A DNA stretch of 64,000 nucleotides from Bin52 sp965243345 (GCA_965243345.1 CBDEUR010000003.1:3906001-3970000), one strand, 5' to 3'. Shown: positions 1 to 9,332, counted from the stretch's first letter. The notes: generated by a model from the sequence alone, not told the origin. Program-made: numbers and translations.

Positions 1-1240
1 GCTTGCCTACGACGGCCGGGTGCCCGGCTGGGGTCACGTGATGCAGGCACACGGCCATCGCGTCGAGTCGATCGGCAAGCTGCACTACACCAACGAGACC
101 GATGATACCGGGTTTGGCGCCCAGCACCTCGCCATGCACATCTGGGAGGGAATCGGCCAGGTCTGGGGCTCGGTGCGCGACCCGTTGCCCTCCCGGCCCC
201 GCGGCCGCGTCATGCTGAAGAACATCGGCCCGGGCTGGAGCAACTACAACCAGTTCGACACCGACGTGGCCGCGGCGGCCGCGGACTGGCTGCGCGAGCG
301 GGCCGCGTCGCCGGACGGGAAGCCCTGGTGCCTGTTCGTCGGCCTGGTGGCGCCGCATTTCCCCCTGGTGGCGCCGCAGTCGTACTTCGACCGCTACCCG
401 CCCGATGCCATCGAGCCGTCCAAGCTGCTGCCGGCTAACGGCCATGCCCACCACCCGTGGATCGCGCGGCGCGAGGACTACGTCTGCGAGGAAATCCACT
501 TCCACGGCCGCCCGGATCGCCGCCGGCTGGCGATCGCCGGCTACCTTGCGCTCACGACATTCGTCGACGAGAAGATCGGCGAGATCATGACCGCGCTCGG
601 GGAGACCGGCCTCGAGGACGACACGCTGGTGGTCTACAGCTCGGACCACGGCGACAATCTCGGCGCCAGGGGCCTGTGGGGCAAGTCCAACCTGTACCGG
701 GAGTCGGTCTGCGTCCCGCTGATCATGGCCGGTCCCGGGATCCCCGCCGGCCGCGTGGCCTGGACGCCGGCAAGCCTCGTCGACCTGCACGCGACCTTCC
801 TCGACGCCCTGGGACTGCCCGATGTCGAGGACGAACGTCAGCGCGCCTCGCGATCGCTGTTCGAGCTGGCGGGTGCCGGCGATCACGGGCGCACGGTGAT
901 GAGCCAGTATCACGCGGTCGGCGCACCGACCGGCGCGTTCATGGTTGCCGACGCGCGCTACAAGTACCACTGGTACGTCGACTACCCGCCGGAACTGTTC
1001 GACCTGCGGTTCGATCCCGAGGAGACCCGCAACCGTGCCGGGGAACCGGAATACCGGGATGTTCGCGAGCGCCTGCACGCGGCACTGCTCGCGCACCTGG
1101 GAGGGCGCACCCCCGAACAGGTCGACCGGATGGCCAAGGATGACCAGAACGAGCTGGTGCAGCGTTACGGCGGCCCGGTTGCCGCGCTCGAAGCCGGAAC
1201 ACCGGCCGCAACGCCGGTGCCCGGAAAGGGGCACGAGTAA
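1..1240 (+). CDS. Sulfatase family protein (5' end outside window)
   Basis: C-terminal ~413 residues of an alkaline-phosphatase-fold sulfatase, which hydrolyses sulfate esters. The reading frame is open to base 2, so the gene starts upstream and the active-site C/S-x-P-x-R motif is not in the window. Visible family signatures are IGKLHY early on, a metal-binding SDHGD motif about halfway, and then LWGKSNLY with the conserved lysine and a VPLIMAGPG stretch. The C-terminal region (YHWYVDYPPELFDL) is typical of arylsulfatase/choline-sulfatase-like enzymes. The substrate cannot be told. It ends 3 bases before trmB but has no functional link to it. Confidence 0.85.
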   Translation, partial: LAYDGRVPGWGHVMQAHGHRVESIGKLHYTNETDDTGFGAQHLAMHIWEGIGQVWGSVRDPLPSRPRGRVMLKNIGPGWSNYNQFDTDVAAAAADWLRERAASPDGKPWCLFVGLVAPHFPLVAPQSYFDRYPPDAIEPSKLLPANGHAHHPWIARREDYVCEEIHFHGRPDRRRLAIAGYLALTTFVDEKIGEIMTALGETGLEDDTLVVYSSDHGDNLGARGLWGKSNLYRESVCVPLIMAGPGIPAGRVAWTPASLVDLHATFLDALGLPDVEDERQRASRSLFELAGAGDHGRTVMSQYHAVGAPTGAFMVADARYKYHWYVDYPPELFDLRFDPEETRNRAGEPEYRDVRERLHAALLAHLGGRTPEQVDRMAKDDQNELVQRYGGPVAALEAGTPAATPVPGKGHE

Positions 1241-1243
1241 CCC

Positions 1244-1981
1244 GTGCCCCGGGACCGGGAGCCCCGATCGGTGACGGCGGATCCCGTGCCGGGCGCGCCG
1301 CCCTGGCCGGTGTTTCGCGGCCGTCGCCGCGGCCGCCGTCTGCGCGGGGGCCGTGCCCGGCTGCTCGCGGAACGGCTTCCCGCCTGCGAGATCCGGCTCG
1401 ACGACGTGGCGGAGGACTTCGATCCCGCGGGGCTGTTTGGCGTGCCGCCGCGCGAGACCTGGCTCGAGATCGGTTTCGGGGCGGGCGAGCATCTCGCATG
1501 GCAGGTCGCCAGTGCCCCGGACGTCGGCTTCATCGGCTGCGAGCCGTGGATGAACGGCGTTGCCTCCCTGCTGCCCCGGCTCGAACAGGGCGAACTTGCC
1601 CGGGTCAGGATCCTTGCCGATGACGCGCGGCCGCTGCTGCCCCGGCTTCGTGCCGCGAGCATCGCCAGGATCTTCGTGCTGTTTCCGGATCCGTGGCCGA
1701 AGCGGCGCCACGCCGCCCGGCGTGTCGTCCAGCACCACTCGGTCGCGCAGTTCGCCCGGCTGCTGCGCCCGGGCGGCGAACTGCGGCTTGCCACCGATGA
1801 TGGCGGCTACCTGCGATGGATGCTGGAACACATGGGCGCGAGCCCGCAGTTCGAGTGGCTGGCGCGGCGGGCATGCGACTGGCGCGAACGGCCCGCGGAC
1901 TGGCCGGAGACCCGCTACGAGGCCAAGGCCCGTGCCGCCGGCCGCCAGCCGGTGTTCCTGCGCTACCGGCGCCGGCACTGA
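1244..1981 (+). CDS. trmB: tRNA (guanine-N7-)-methyltransferase
   Basis: 245 residues. Makes m7G46 in the variable loop of tRNAs using S-adenosylmethionine. The SAM-binding motif LEIGFGAGEH lies near residue 70 and the family hallmark FPDPWPKRRH near residue 150, followed by the LRPGGELRLATDD strand. The start is GTG, three bases after the sulfatase stop; an Arg/Pro-rich N-terminal extension of about 35 residues precedes the conserved part, so a later start is possible. The length is normal for the family. In many alphaproteobacteria trmB sits just upstream of rimP-nusA, as here. Confidence 0.93.
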   Translation: MPRDREPRSVTADPVPGAPPWPVFRGRRRGRRLRGGRARLLAERLPACEIRLDDVAEDFDPAGLFGVPPRETWLEIGFGAGEHLAWQVASAPDVGFIGCEPWMNGVASLLPRLEQGELARVRILADDARPLLPRLRAASIARIFVLFPDPWPKRRHAARRVVQHHSVAQFARLLRPGGELRLATDDGGYLRWMLEHMGASPQFEWLARRACDWRERPADWPETRYEAKARAAGRQPVFLRYRRRH

Positions 1982-2076
1982 GAAAGGCGCCGGCGCGAAC
2001 GGCGCAGGTGTCCGGCAACCCGGTCCCCGTCCGGGCGCAGGCCGCGGGCCGCGACCGGCGGAACGCGAGATCGCGC

Positions 2077-2104
2077 TTGAAGCCCCGGGCGAATGGCGTA
2101 TAGT
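2077..2104 (+). promoter_or_regulatory. Sigma-70-type promoter for rimP-nusA operon
   Basis: TTGAAG at 2077-2082 and TATAGT at 2099-2104, separated by 16 bases. It lies in the 191-base gap between trmB and rimP, about 70 bases before the rimP start, where the operon promoter is expected. Predicted from sequence only. Confidence 0.6.
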
Positions 2105-2115
2105 CTGCAGCGTCT

Positions 2116-2146
2116 CCCGGTCAGTTTGATGAAAGGGGTGACCGGG
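2116..2146 (+). promoter_or_regulatory. Hairpin in rimP 5' leader
   Basis: CCCGGTCA (2116-2123) pairs perfectly with TGACCGGG (2139-2146) around a 15-base purine-rich loop. It begins about 12 bases after the predicted -10 box, so it would sit at the very 5' end of the operon mRNA. Its role is unknown; mRNA stabilisation or control of nusA expression are possibilities. Confidence 0.45.
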
Positions 2147-2172
2147 TATCCTGCCCGGCCGCACATTTCTCC

Positions 2173-2688
2173 ATGGCGTCACCGGTCACCAGGCATGTCG
2201 AGCAGATCATTGAGGCTCCGGTCGCGGACATCGGCTACGAGATCGTTCGGGTTTCCCTGTCGGGCGGCGCGCGGCGCATACTTCAGGTCATGGTCGAGAG
2301 GGTGGACCGCGGGGAGATGACGGTCGATGACTGTGCCGCGGTCAGCCGGCTGGTCTCGGCCCTGCTCGACGTCGAGGACCCGATCAATGGCGCCTACAGC
2401 CTGGAGGTGAGCTCGCCCGGGATCGACCGGCCGTTGACGCGGCCCGGCGATTTCGAGCGCTTTGCCGGTTTCGAGGCCCGGGTCGAACTGGCCGAGCCAC
2501 TGGATGGCCGCCGCCGCCTGCGTGCCAGGCTGCGGGGGATCGACGAGACCGGAACCGTCAGGCTGGACGTCGACGGCACGTGCCACCTGGTGCATCACGG
2601 CGCGATCAGGACGGCGCGCCTGGTGCTGACCGACGAACTGATTGCCGCCGGGCGGCGCGGCGCCGAAACACCGAACCGGATGGAGTAA
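2173..2688 (+). CDS. rimP: Ribosome maturation factor RimP
   Basis: 171 residues. Cytoplasmic factor for 30S subunit maturation. The N-terminal domain shows the family pattern GYEIVRVSLSGG and then DCAAVSRLVSALLD; the segment YSLEVSSPGIDRPL with GDFERFAG is the RimP signature, and the C-terminal Sm-like domain follows. No strong Shine-Dalgarno sequence is visible before the ATG. First gene of the classical rimP-nusA-infB operon, three bases upstream of nusA. Confidence 0.95.
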   Translation: MASPVTRHVEQIIEAPVADIGYEIVRVSLSGGARRILQVMVERVDRGEMTVDDCAAVSRLVSALLDVEDPINGAYSLEVSSPGIDRPLTRPGDFERFAGFEARVELAEPLDGRRRLRARLRGIDETGTVRLDVDGTCHLVHHGAIRTARLVLTDELIAAGRRGAETPNRME

Positions 2689-2691
2689 ACC

Positions 2692-4236
2692 ATGGCCATG
2701 GAAGCCACCTACCTTCCCAGGACGGAACTGCTGCAGGTTGCCGACGTGCTGGCGCGGGAGAAGGGCATCGATCGGGAAGAGGTCCTGGTCGCCATCGAAC
2801 AGGCGGTCCAGAACGCCGGACGGGCGAAATACGGCCAGGATTTCGACATCAGGGCCACCATCCATCGCCAGACCGGCGAGATCTCGCTGTTCCGCTACAT
2901 CACGGTGGTCGACGAGATCGAGGACGAGAATGTCCACGTGACCGTGGAAGAGGCGAACCGCAGGGAACCCGGACAGTCCTGGCAGGCGGGCGACTTCATC
3001 ATCGAGGAACTGCCGCCGGTCGAGTTCGGGCGCATCGCGGCGCGGGCGGCGAAGCAGGTAATCAGTCACCGGGTTCACCAGGCGGAACGCGAACGCGAGT
3101 ACCGGGAGTACAAGGACAAGGTCGGCGAGATCGTCAACGGTATGGTCAAGTCGTCGGAGTACAGCGGCGTCAAGGTCGACCTGACACGGGCCGAGGCGAT
3201 CATTCGCCGCGAAGACCTGCTCCCGCGGGAGTCGTTCCGCAACAACGACCGGATCAGGGCCTATATCGTCGATGTCCGCGAAGAGGTGAAGGGACCGCAG
3301 ATCTTCCTGTCCCGGACCCATCCCGAGTTCATGCGCCGATTGTTCCGCCAGGAGGTTCCGGAGATCTACGAGGGGATCATCGAGATCAAGGCGGTGGCGC
3401 GCGATCCGGGCAGCCGGGCCAAGATCGGGGTGTTGTCGCACGACAGCAGCATCGATCCGGTGGGCGCCTGCGTCGGCATGCGGGGCAGCCGGGTGCAGGC
3501 GGTGGTCGGCGAACTCCAGGGCGAGAAGATCGACATCGTCCCCTGGTCGGATGACCCGGCGACCTTCGTGGTCAATGCGCTGGCGCCGGCGGAGGTGAGC
3601 AAGGTCGTGCTCGACGAGGAGGAGAAGCGGATCGAGGTGGTCACGCCCGACGACCAACTCAGCCTCGCGATCGGACGCAAGGGCCAGAACGTGCGCCTGG
3701 CTTCCATCCTGACCGGGTGGAGCATCGACATCCTCACCGAGGCCGAGGAATCCGAACGCCGGCAGGAGGAATTCAGGACCCATTCCCGGATCTTCATGGA
3801 CGCGCTCGACATCGATGACGTGATTGCGCACCTGCTGGTCGCGGAGGGGTTCAACGATGTCGTCGAGATTGCGGAGGCCGATCTGGAGGAACTGATCGAC
3901 ATCGAGGGGTTCGACGAGGACATCGCCGCCGAGCTGCAGGATCGGGCCCGTGCCCACACCGAGATGGTCAGGGCCGAACTGGACGAGCGCCGGATCGGCC
4001 TGAGAGTGACCGACGAGCTCGCGGCGGTCGAGGGGCTGACCCTGGAGATGGTGGTGGCGCTCGGCGAACAGGAGGTTCGCACCATCGACGACCTCGGCGA
4101 TCTGGCGAGCGACGAGCTGATCGAGATGCTCCCGGACATGCCGCTCGACCGCGAGAGCGCGGACAGCATCATCATGCGGGCCCGGGCCCACTGGTTCCCG
4201 TCCGATCCGCCGGAGGATCCCGCCGGGACCGAATGA
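2692..4236 (+). CDS. nusA: Transcription termination/antitermination factor NusA
   Basis: 514 residues. Binds RNA polymerase and nascent RNA; controls pausing, termination and antitermination. Domain order: N-terminal polymerase-binding domain (about 1-130), S1 domain (about 135-200), two KH domains with VGMRGSRVQ near residue 263 and AIGRKGQNVRL near 325, then two acidic C-terminal repeats (about 365-500) that contain helix-hairpin-helix-like LIDIEGFDED and the second repeat ending in MRARAHWF. GGAG at 2682-2685 supports the ATG at 2692. The next gene overlaps its stop (ATGA). Confidence 0.97.
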   Translation: MAMEATYLPRTELLQVADVLAREKGIDREEVLVAIEQAVQNAGRAKYGQDFDIRATIHRQTGEISLFRYITVVDEIEDENVHVTVEEANRREPGQSWQAGDFIIEELPPVEFGRIAARAAKQVISHRVHQAEREREYREYKDKVGEIVNGMVKSSEYSGVKVDLTRAEAIIRREDLLPRESFRNNDRIRAYIVDVREEVKGPQIFLSRTHPEFMRRLFRQEVPEIYEGIIEIKAVARDPGSRAKIGVLSHDSSIDPVGACVGMRGSRVQAVVGELQGEKIDIVPWSDDPATFVVNALAPAEVSKVVLDEEEKRIEVVTPDDQLSLAIGRKGQNVRLASILTGWSIDILTEAEESERRQEEFRTHSRIFMDALDIDDVIAHLLVAEGFNDVVEIAEADLEELIDIEGFDEDIAAELQDRARAHTEMVRAELDERRIGLRVTDELAAVEGLTLEMVVALGEQEVRTIDDLGDLASDELIEMLPDMPLDRESADSIIMRARAHWFPSDPPEDPAGTE

Positions 4237-4838
4237 ACCACCGTCGCTGCATCGTCACGCGCCGCTCCCTTCCCCGCGAGCGGCTGGTTCGCTTTGTCGT
4301 GGCGCCGGACGGCACCGTGGTCCCCGATCTCGCGGAACGGCTGCCCGGACGGGGGGTCTGGATCACGGCCGGCCGGCCGGAGGTTTCCCGGGCAGCGGGG
4401 ACCGGCATCTTCGCCCGCGCGGTTCGTGCCAGGGCGACGGCCCTGTCCGACCTTGCCGACAGGGTGGAGGCCGGCCTGCTCGAACGGGCGATCATGACCA
4501 TCGGACTCTGCCGCCGAGCCGGGCTTGCCATGGCCGGGCACGCGAAGGTGGCGGGGGCAATCGCGGCCGGGACGGTGGTGCTGCGTCTCGAGGCCCACGA
4601 CGGGTCCGCGGGTTCGCGGCGTGCGCTCGACAGGCTGGACCCGGCCATCCCGGTCATCACCGTGCTCTCGGGCAGCGAGCTTGCGCGAGCGTTCGAACGC
4701 GACCGGCTCGTGCACGTGGCGGTCACGCGCGCCTCGGCCGGTTCCGGCGGCCTGGTGGCGCGGCTGCGCCGCGATACTGGTCGCCTGGCCGCCTTTCGCG
4801 GAATCCCCGACGAGGCCGGGCCTGAAACCGCCCGGTGA
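4233..4838 (+). CDS. ylxR: YlxR (DUF448) RNA-binding protein fused to L7Ae-like domain
   Basis: 201 residues. The N-terminal part has the YlxR/DUF448 signature RRCIVTRR with RFVVAPDG and GRGVWI (about 3-50). The C-terminal part from about residue 85 (ERAIMTIGLCRRAGLAMAGHAK) matches the L7Ae/L30e-like ribosomal fold. This two-domain form, between nusA and infB, is common in alphaproteobacteria. Probable RNA-binding protein, with nucleoid or translation roles reported for YlxR relatives. The start ATG overlaps the nusA stop by four bases. The tail after about residue 165 is Arg-rich. Confidence 0.9.
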   Translation: MNHRRCIVTRRSLPRERLVRFVVAPDGTVVPDLAERLPGRGVWITAGRPEVSRAAGTGIFARAVRARATALSDLADRVEAGLLERAIMTIGLCRRAGLAMAGHAKVAGAIAAGTVVLRLEAHDGSAGSRRALDRLDPAIPVITVLSGSELARAFERDRLVHVAVTRASAGSGGLVARLRRDTGRLAAFRGIPDEAGPETAR

Positions 4839-5047
4839 CCGTATCGAACGGGTCCGGCGCGTCACGCCGGTGCGGGATAGCGGCAACGGATGCGGGCCCG
4901 CATGCCCGGGCAAACTCGCCTGACGGCACCGGAAGCCGGTGCGCTCGCACGGGGAGAACGGTGCCGCCTGCCGCCCGGTGAACCGTGCAACGGGTCGATA
5001 TGGCGAAGCCCGCCGGGCCGCGAAACCGCCGAAGTGGGTCCCTTCAC

Positions 5048-5076
5048 TTGGAAAATGGTGCCGGGACGTGTATTGA
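5048..5076 (+). promoter_or_regulatory. Possible promoter upstream of infB
   Basis: TTGGAA (5048-5053) and TATTGA (5071-5076) with a 17-base spacer, about 43 bases before the infB ATG. It lies in a 280-base gap that is unusual for this compact operon. The same gap holds a 14-bp palindrome (4890-4903) and a GCACCGG/CCGGTGC hairpin without a T-tract. Moderate match only. Confidence 0.35.
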
Positions 5077-5118
5077 ACCCGGGTGTCGTCCACATCCTGG
5101 CAGCCGTGCGATCAGCGA

Positions 5119-7686
5119 ATGAAGACCACCGACGAGACAGAACGCAAGAAACTGAGCCTCGGCGGCGGCCGGAACCGCCTGTCGCTCGGAAAGTCGGTTG
5201 AAACCACACGGGTTCAACAGAGCTTTCCGCACGGCAGGTCCAAGGTCGTGCAGGTCGAACGGCGTCGCAAGCGCAGTCCCGGCTCCCAGGCTCCGAGCCG
5301 CGAGGCAGGAACGCGTGAAGGCACCGGCCGGACCCTGACACCGGAAGAGCGGGCGGCACGCGAACGGGCGCTCCAGGGCGCGATGCAGCATGACGTCCCG
5401 CGCGAGTCCCTGACCGAAGCGACGGAAATGCTGGCCGAGACCCCGGTGGAAAGCGCCCAGCCGGTGGTGGAGGAGGTTGATCGCCGGCAGGCCGAACAGG
5501 AAGAAGCCCGCCAGATCGCCCAGGCGGAGGAACAGCGCCAGGCCGAGGAGGCGCGCCGCCTTGCCGAGGAACAGGCGGCCCGCAACGAGCAGGCGCAACG
5601 GCTGCGGGAAAGCCAGAAGAAAACGACCGCAACGGTCCGCCCGGCGGTGACGCCGGAGGATGCGGAAACCCCGGCGCGCACGCCCGGCGGCAGGCGGCGC
5701 GAGGCCGCCCGCAAGACCCCTGCGCCCTCGGGTCGCCGCGGCGAGCCACGGCGCCGGCACTCCGGAAAGATGACGATCAACCAGGCGCTCGATGACGGCG
5801 CCGGTGAACGGGCTCGCTCGCTCGCCTCGGTCCGTCGCGCCCGCGAGCGGGAACGCCGGCGGTTGCGCGCCGACGCTCCCGAGGCGCCGAAGCGCTCGCG
5901 CGAGGTCATCGTTCCCGACGCCATTACCGTGCAGGAGCTGGCCAACCGGATGGCGGAGAAGGCGGCGGACGTGGTCATGAAGCTCATGACGCTCGGCGTC
6001 ATGGCCACGATCAACCAGACCATCGATGCCGATACCGCCGAACTCGTCACCACGGAGTTCGGGCACCGGGTGCGAAGGGTTTCGGAATCCGATGTCGAGA
6101 CCGGGCTCGGGGCCGAGGCCGAGGACGAGACGGCGCAGCAGCCGCGGGCCCCGGTGGTCACAGTCATGGGCCACGTCGACCACGGCAAGACCTCGTTGCT
6201 CGACGCGATGCGCAAGACCAGCGTCGCGGCCGGCGAAGCCGGGGGGATCACCCAGCACATCGGCGCCTACCAGGTACAGCTCGAGGGCGGAGAGAAGATC
6301 ACGTTCCTCGATACGCCGGGTCACGAGGCCTTTACCGAGATGCGGGCCCGGGGCGCGAACGTTACCGACATCGTGGTTCTCGTCGTGGCCGTCGACGACG
6401 GTGTCGTGGCGCAGACCGAGGAGGCGATCCGCCACGCGCGGGCGGCAAAGACCCCGATCATCGTTGCGGTCAACAAGATGGACCTGCCGGACGCCGACCC
6501 CGAGCGTGTCCGCAACCAGTTGCTGAACCACGACATCGTGGTGGAGGAACTCGGCGGCGACGTCATGCTGGTCCCGGTGTCGGCGATGACCGGACAGGGC
6601 CTGGACCGGCTGCAGGAAGCGATCCTGCTGCAGGCCGAACTGCTTGAACTGAAAGCCAATCCAGACCGTCCGGCGGCAGGTGCGGTGATCGAATCAAAGA
6701 TGGAGCGGGGACGCGGCAGCGTCGCCACGATCCTGGTCCAGCACGGAACGCTCAGGGTCGGCAATATTTTCGTCGCCGGCGCCGAGTGGGGACGGGTACG
6801 GGCGCTGATCGACGATCGTGGCCGCCGCATCAAGGAATGCGGACCGAGTTTCCCGGTCGAGGTCCTGGGGCTGAACGGATCGCCGCTGGCCGGCGACAAG
6901 TTCGACGTGGTCGAGAACGAGTCCCGCGCCCGCGAGATCGTCGATTACCGGCAACGCCAGATCAGGAGCAAGCGGGCGGCCGCGGGCGCGCGGGGCACCG
7001 TGGAACAGATGCTGACCGCGATCGCCGCCGGCCAAGCCGAGGAACTGCCGCTGGTGATCAAGACCGACGTGCACGGATCGCTCGAGGCAATCCGCGGCAG
7101 CTTGGAGAACATCTCGAACGACGCCGTTGCCGTGCGAGTGTTGCACGGCGCCGTGGGCGGCATCAACGAGTCCGACGTCACGCTGGCGGCGGCATCGGGC
7201 GCGATGGTCATCGGGTTCAATGTCAGGCCCAACCCCCAGGCGCGTGAACTCTCCCGCCGGGACGATGTCGAGATCCGCCTCTACTCGATCATCTACAACG
7301 TGATTGACGATGTGAGATCCGCCCTGACCGGACTGCTGGCGCCGGACCTCAAGGAGGAATTCCTCGGCTACGCGGAGATCCGCGAGGTGTTCAACATTTC
7401 CAAGGTCGGCAAGGTGGCCGGGTGCATGGTTACCGAGGGCATGGTTCGCCGCGGAGCCAAGGTCCGGCTGCTGCGTGACAACGTGGTCATCCACGAAGGT
7501 GCGCTCAAGACGCTGCGCCGGTTCAAGGAGGAAGTCCGCGAAGTCCGCGAGGGGTACGAGTGCGGCGCCGGCTTCGAGAACTACCACGACATCCAGGTCG
7601 GGGATCTCATCGAGAGCTTCGAGGTCCGGCAGGTCGAACGGACGCTGGAGTCGGTCGAACGGTCACAGGTCGCTACCCAGGCGTGA
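5119..7686 (+). CDS. infB: Translation initiation factor IF-2
   Basis: 855 residues. GTPase that places initiator tRNA on the 30S subunit. The Lys/Glu/Ala-rich low-complexity N-terminal region (about 1-255) includes a Q/E/A coiled-coil stretch. Next comes the IF2_N motif DAITVQELANRM near residue 268. The G domain starts near 345: G1 GHVDHGKT, G3 DTPGHEAF, G4 NKMDL and G5 SAMTG. Domains II, III and C2 follow. An upstream in-frame GTG at 5083 exists, but MKTTDETERKKLSL at 5119 is the usual alphaproteobacterial start. Confidence 0.97.
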   Translation: MKTTDETERKKLSLGGGRNRLSLGKSVETTRVQQSFPHGRSKVVQVERRRKRSPGSQAPSREAGTREGTGRTLTPEERAARERALQGAMQHDVPRESLTEATEMLAETPVESAQPVVEEVDRRQAEQEEARQIAQAEEQRQAEEARRLAEEQAARNEQAQRLRESQKKTTATVRPAVTPEDAETPARTPGGRRREAARKTPAPSGRRGEPRRRHSGKMTINQALDDGAGERARSLASVRRARERERRRLRADAPEAPKRSREVIVPDAITVQELANRMAEKAADVVMKLMTLGVMATINQTIDADTAELVTTEFGHRVRRVSESDVETGLGAEAEDETAQQPRAPVVTVMGHVDHGKTSLLDAMRKTSVAAGEAGGITQHIGAYQVQLEGGEKITFLDTPGHEAFTEMRARGANVTDIVVLVVAVDDGVVAQTEEAIRHARAAKTPIIVAVNKMDLPDADPERVRNQLLNHDIVVEELGGDVMLVPVSAMTGQGLDRLQEAILLQAELLELKANPDRPAAGAVIESKMERGRGSVATILVQHGTLRVGNIFVAGAEWGRVRALIDDRGRRIKECGPSFPVEVLGLNGSPLAGDKFDVVENESRAREIVDYRQRQIRSKRAAAGARGTVEQMLTAIAAGQAEELPLVIKTDVHGSLEAIRGSLENISNDAVAVRVLHGAVGGINESDVTLAAASGAMVIGFNVRPNPQARELSRRDDVEIRLYSIIYNVIDDVRSALTGLLAPDLKEEFLGYAEIREVFNISKVGKVAGCMVTEGMVRRGAKVRLLRDNVVIHEGALKTLRRFKEEVREVREGYECGAGFENYHDIQVGDLIESFEVRQVERTLESVERSQVATQA

Positions 7687-7694
7687 CCGGGCCG

Positions 7695-8099
7695 ATGGTG
7701 CGCCATGACCTCGAGCGCGGTGTGCCGAGTCAGCGTCAACTGCGGGTCGGCGAGCTCGTTCGCAAGACCCTGGTCGACGTTTTCCAGCGCGGGAATTTCC
7801 GGGATCCGGACCTGGTATCGGCCTCGATCACGGTTTCCGAGGTGGCGGTCAGCCGCGACCTGAAGGCGGCGACGGTCTGGGTCATGCCGCTGGCCGGCAG
7901 GGACCGGGATCCCGTGCTGGCCGGCCTGTCGCGGGCGGCGCCGTACCTGCGCCGGGAAGTGGCGCGCCGGGTGCGGCTTCGCTCCGTGCCGGCGCTGACC
8001 TTCCGGATCGATTCCGCCTTCGATGCCTCGTCCAGGATGAACCTGTTGCTGTCGGATCTTGAAGTCACGACGGACAGCGAGGCCGCCGATGGCACGTAA
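7695..8099 (+). CDS. rbfA: Ribosome-binding factor A
   Basis: 134 residues. Late 30S assembly factor that binds near the 5' end of 16S rRNA. The single KH-type domain shows RQLRVGELVRKTL at the N-terminus, ITVSEVAVSRDLKAATVWV in the middle and the APYLRREVARRVRLR/VPALTFRID pair before the end. The ATG at 7695 is preferred; a GTG at 7683 overlaps the infB stop and is an alternative. Its 3' end overlaps truB by 11 bases. Confidence 0.94.
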   Translation: MVRHDLERGVPSQRQLRVGELVRKTLVDVFQRGNFRDPDLVSASITVSEVAVSRDLKAATVWVMPLAGRDRDPVLAGLSRAAPYLRREVARRVRLRSVPALTFRIDSAFDASSRMNLLLSDLEVTTDSEAADGT

Positions 8100-9015
8100 C
8101 CGGCGTGGCAGGCCGGTCAACGGATGGGTGGTGATCGACAAGCCGGCGGGCATCACGTCGACCCGGGCCGTCAACGTGGTCCGCAGGGTCTTCGACGCGG
8201 CCAAGGCCGGTCATGCCGGAACCCTCGATCCCTTTGCCACCGGCATACTGCCGATCGCGCTCGGTGAGGCGACCAAGACGGTTCCCTACGTCATGGGCCG
8301 GCACAAGTCCTACCGGTTCGAGATCCGCTGGGGCGAGGAACGCGATACCGACGACTGCGAGGGCACGGTGACCGGGACCAGCGGGGTCCGGCCGGACCGG
8401 GAGGTCATCGAGCGGGCGCTCGATGCGTTCCGCGGCCATATCGAACAGGTCCCGCCGCGCTATTCCGCGGTGAGGATCGGCGGGCGACGGGCCTACGATC
8501 TCGCGCGCAACAACGAGGACGTGTTGCTTGAGCCCCGGTCGGTCAGGATCGATGAGTTCACGCTGGAAGAGATCCCGGATCCCGACCGGGCCATCTTCCG
8601 GGTGACCAGCGGCAAGGGTGCCTACATGCGCGCGCTGGCGCGCGACCTTGCCCGGAATGTCGGGACCGTGGGGCACCTTGCACGGCTCGCGCGGCTGTCG
8701 GTGGGAAACTTCGACGCGGAAAAGGCGGTTCCGCTGGATTTTCTTGAAACACGGGTGCATAGTCCCGCCGCCTTCGACCACCTGTTGCCGGTAGACGCGG
8801 CGCTGGACGACATCCCGGCGCTGGATGTGACGGGTGACGAGGCGGACAGGCTGCGGCGAGGCCAGAGGGTCCCGCTGTTCCGTGCTTCCGACCGGGCTCG
8901 CCGCGGCGAGCTGCGGGAGGGTGACCTGCTGTACGCCCGGTGTTCCGGGCTGCCGGTTGCCGTCTCGCGCATCCGGGAAGGATGCATCAGCCCTGTCCGT
9001 GTCCTCAATCTGTGA
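8089..9015 (+). CDS. truB: tRNA pseudouridine(55) synthase TruB
   Basis: 308 residues. Converts U55 to pseudouridine in the T-loop of tRNAs. Motif GWVVIDKPAGITS opens the catalytic domain and the catalytic aspartate lies in AGTLDPFATG near residue 47. RYSAVRIGGRRAYDLAR and the KGAYMRALARDL motif are also present, with a C-terminal PUA-like region. The start at 8089 overlaps the rbfA stop, so translation is probably coupled. Confidence 0.96.
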   Translation: MARNRRGRPVNGWVVIDKPAGITSTRAVNVVRRVFDAAKAGHAGTLDPFATGILPIALGEATKTVPYVMGRHKSYRFEIRWGEERDTDDCEGTVTGTSGVRPDREVIERALDAFRGHIEQVPPRYSAVRIGGRRAYDLARNNEDVLLEPRSVRIDEFTLEEIPDPDRAIFRVTSGKGAYMRALARDLARNVGTVGHLARLARLSVGNFDAEKAVPLDFLETRVHSPAAFDHLLPVDAALDDIPALDVTGDEADRLRRGQRVPLFRASDRARRGELREGDLLYARCSGLPVAVSRIREGCISPVRVLNL

Positions 9016-9031
9016 CGAAACGGAGTATTCG

Positions 9032-9301
9032 ATGTCGATTACCCAGGAAAAGAAGTCCGAACTCATTCATGAGTACGGCCGGGCCGATGGAGATACCGGC
9101 TCGCCGGAAGTCCAGGTCGCGATCCTGACTACGCGGATCGCCAACCTGACCGAACACCTCAAGACCCACAGGAAGGACTTCCACTCGCGGCGCGGCCTGC
9201 TGATCATGGTCGGGAAGCGCCGCCGCCTGCTCGACTACGTGCGATCACGCAGCGAAGAGCGATACCGGACCCTTATCGGTCAGCTCGGTCTGCGGCGCTG
9301 A
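9032..9301 (+). CDS. rpsO: 30S ribosomal protein S15
   Basis: 89 residues, the exact family length. Primary rRNA-binding protein of the 30S platform. The sequence follows the family throughout: DTGSPEVQVAILT, then NLTEHLKTHRKDFHSRRGL, then the RRRLLDYV core and the LIGQLGLRR end. The start is ATG at 9032; the reading frame is open much further upstream, inside truB. It precedes pnp as in most proteobacteria. Confidence 0.98.
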   Translation: MSITQEKKSELIHEYGRADGDTGSPEVQVAILTTRIANLTEHLKTHRKDFHSRRGLLIMVGKRRRLLDYVRSRSEERYRTLIGQLGLRR

Positions 9302-9332
9302 ACCCGCGGAGTCGTGGATTGAACCGAACGGC

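Noticed and set aside
2179..4191. 670-codon minus-strand frame opposite rimP and nusA
   Set aside because: Antisense mirror of nusA; His/Asp/Leu-rich translation typical of reverse frames of GC-rich genes.
4839..5118. Possible small gene between ylxR and infB
   Set aside because: Frames there lack start signals and family features; the sequence holds palindromes and a possible promoter instead.
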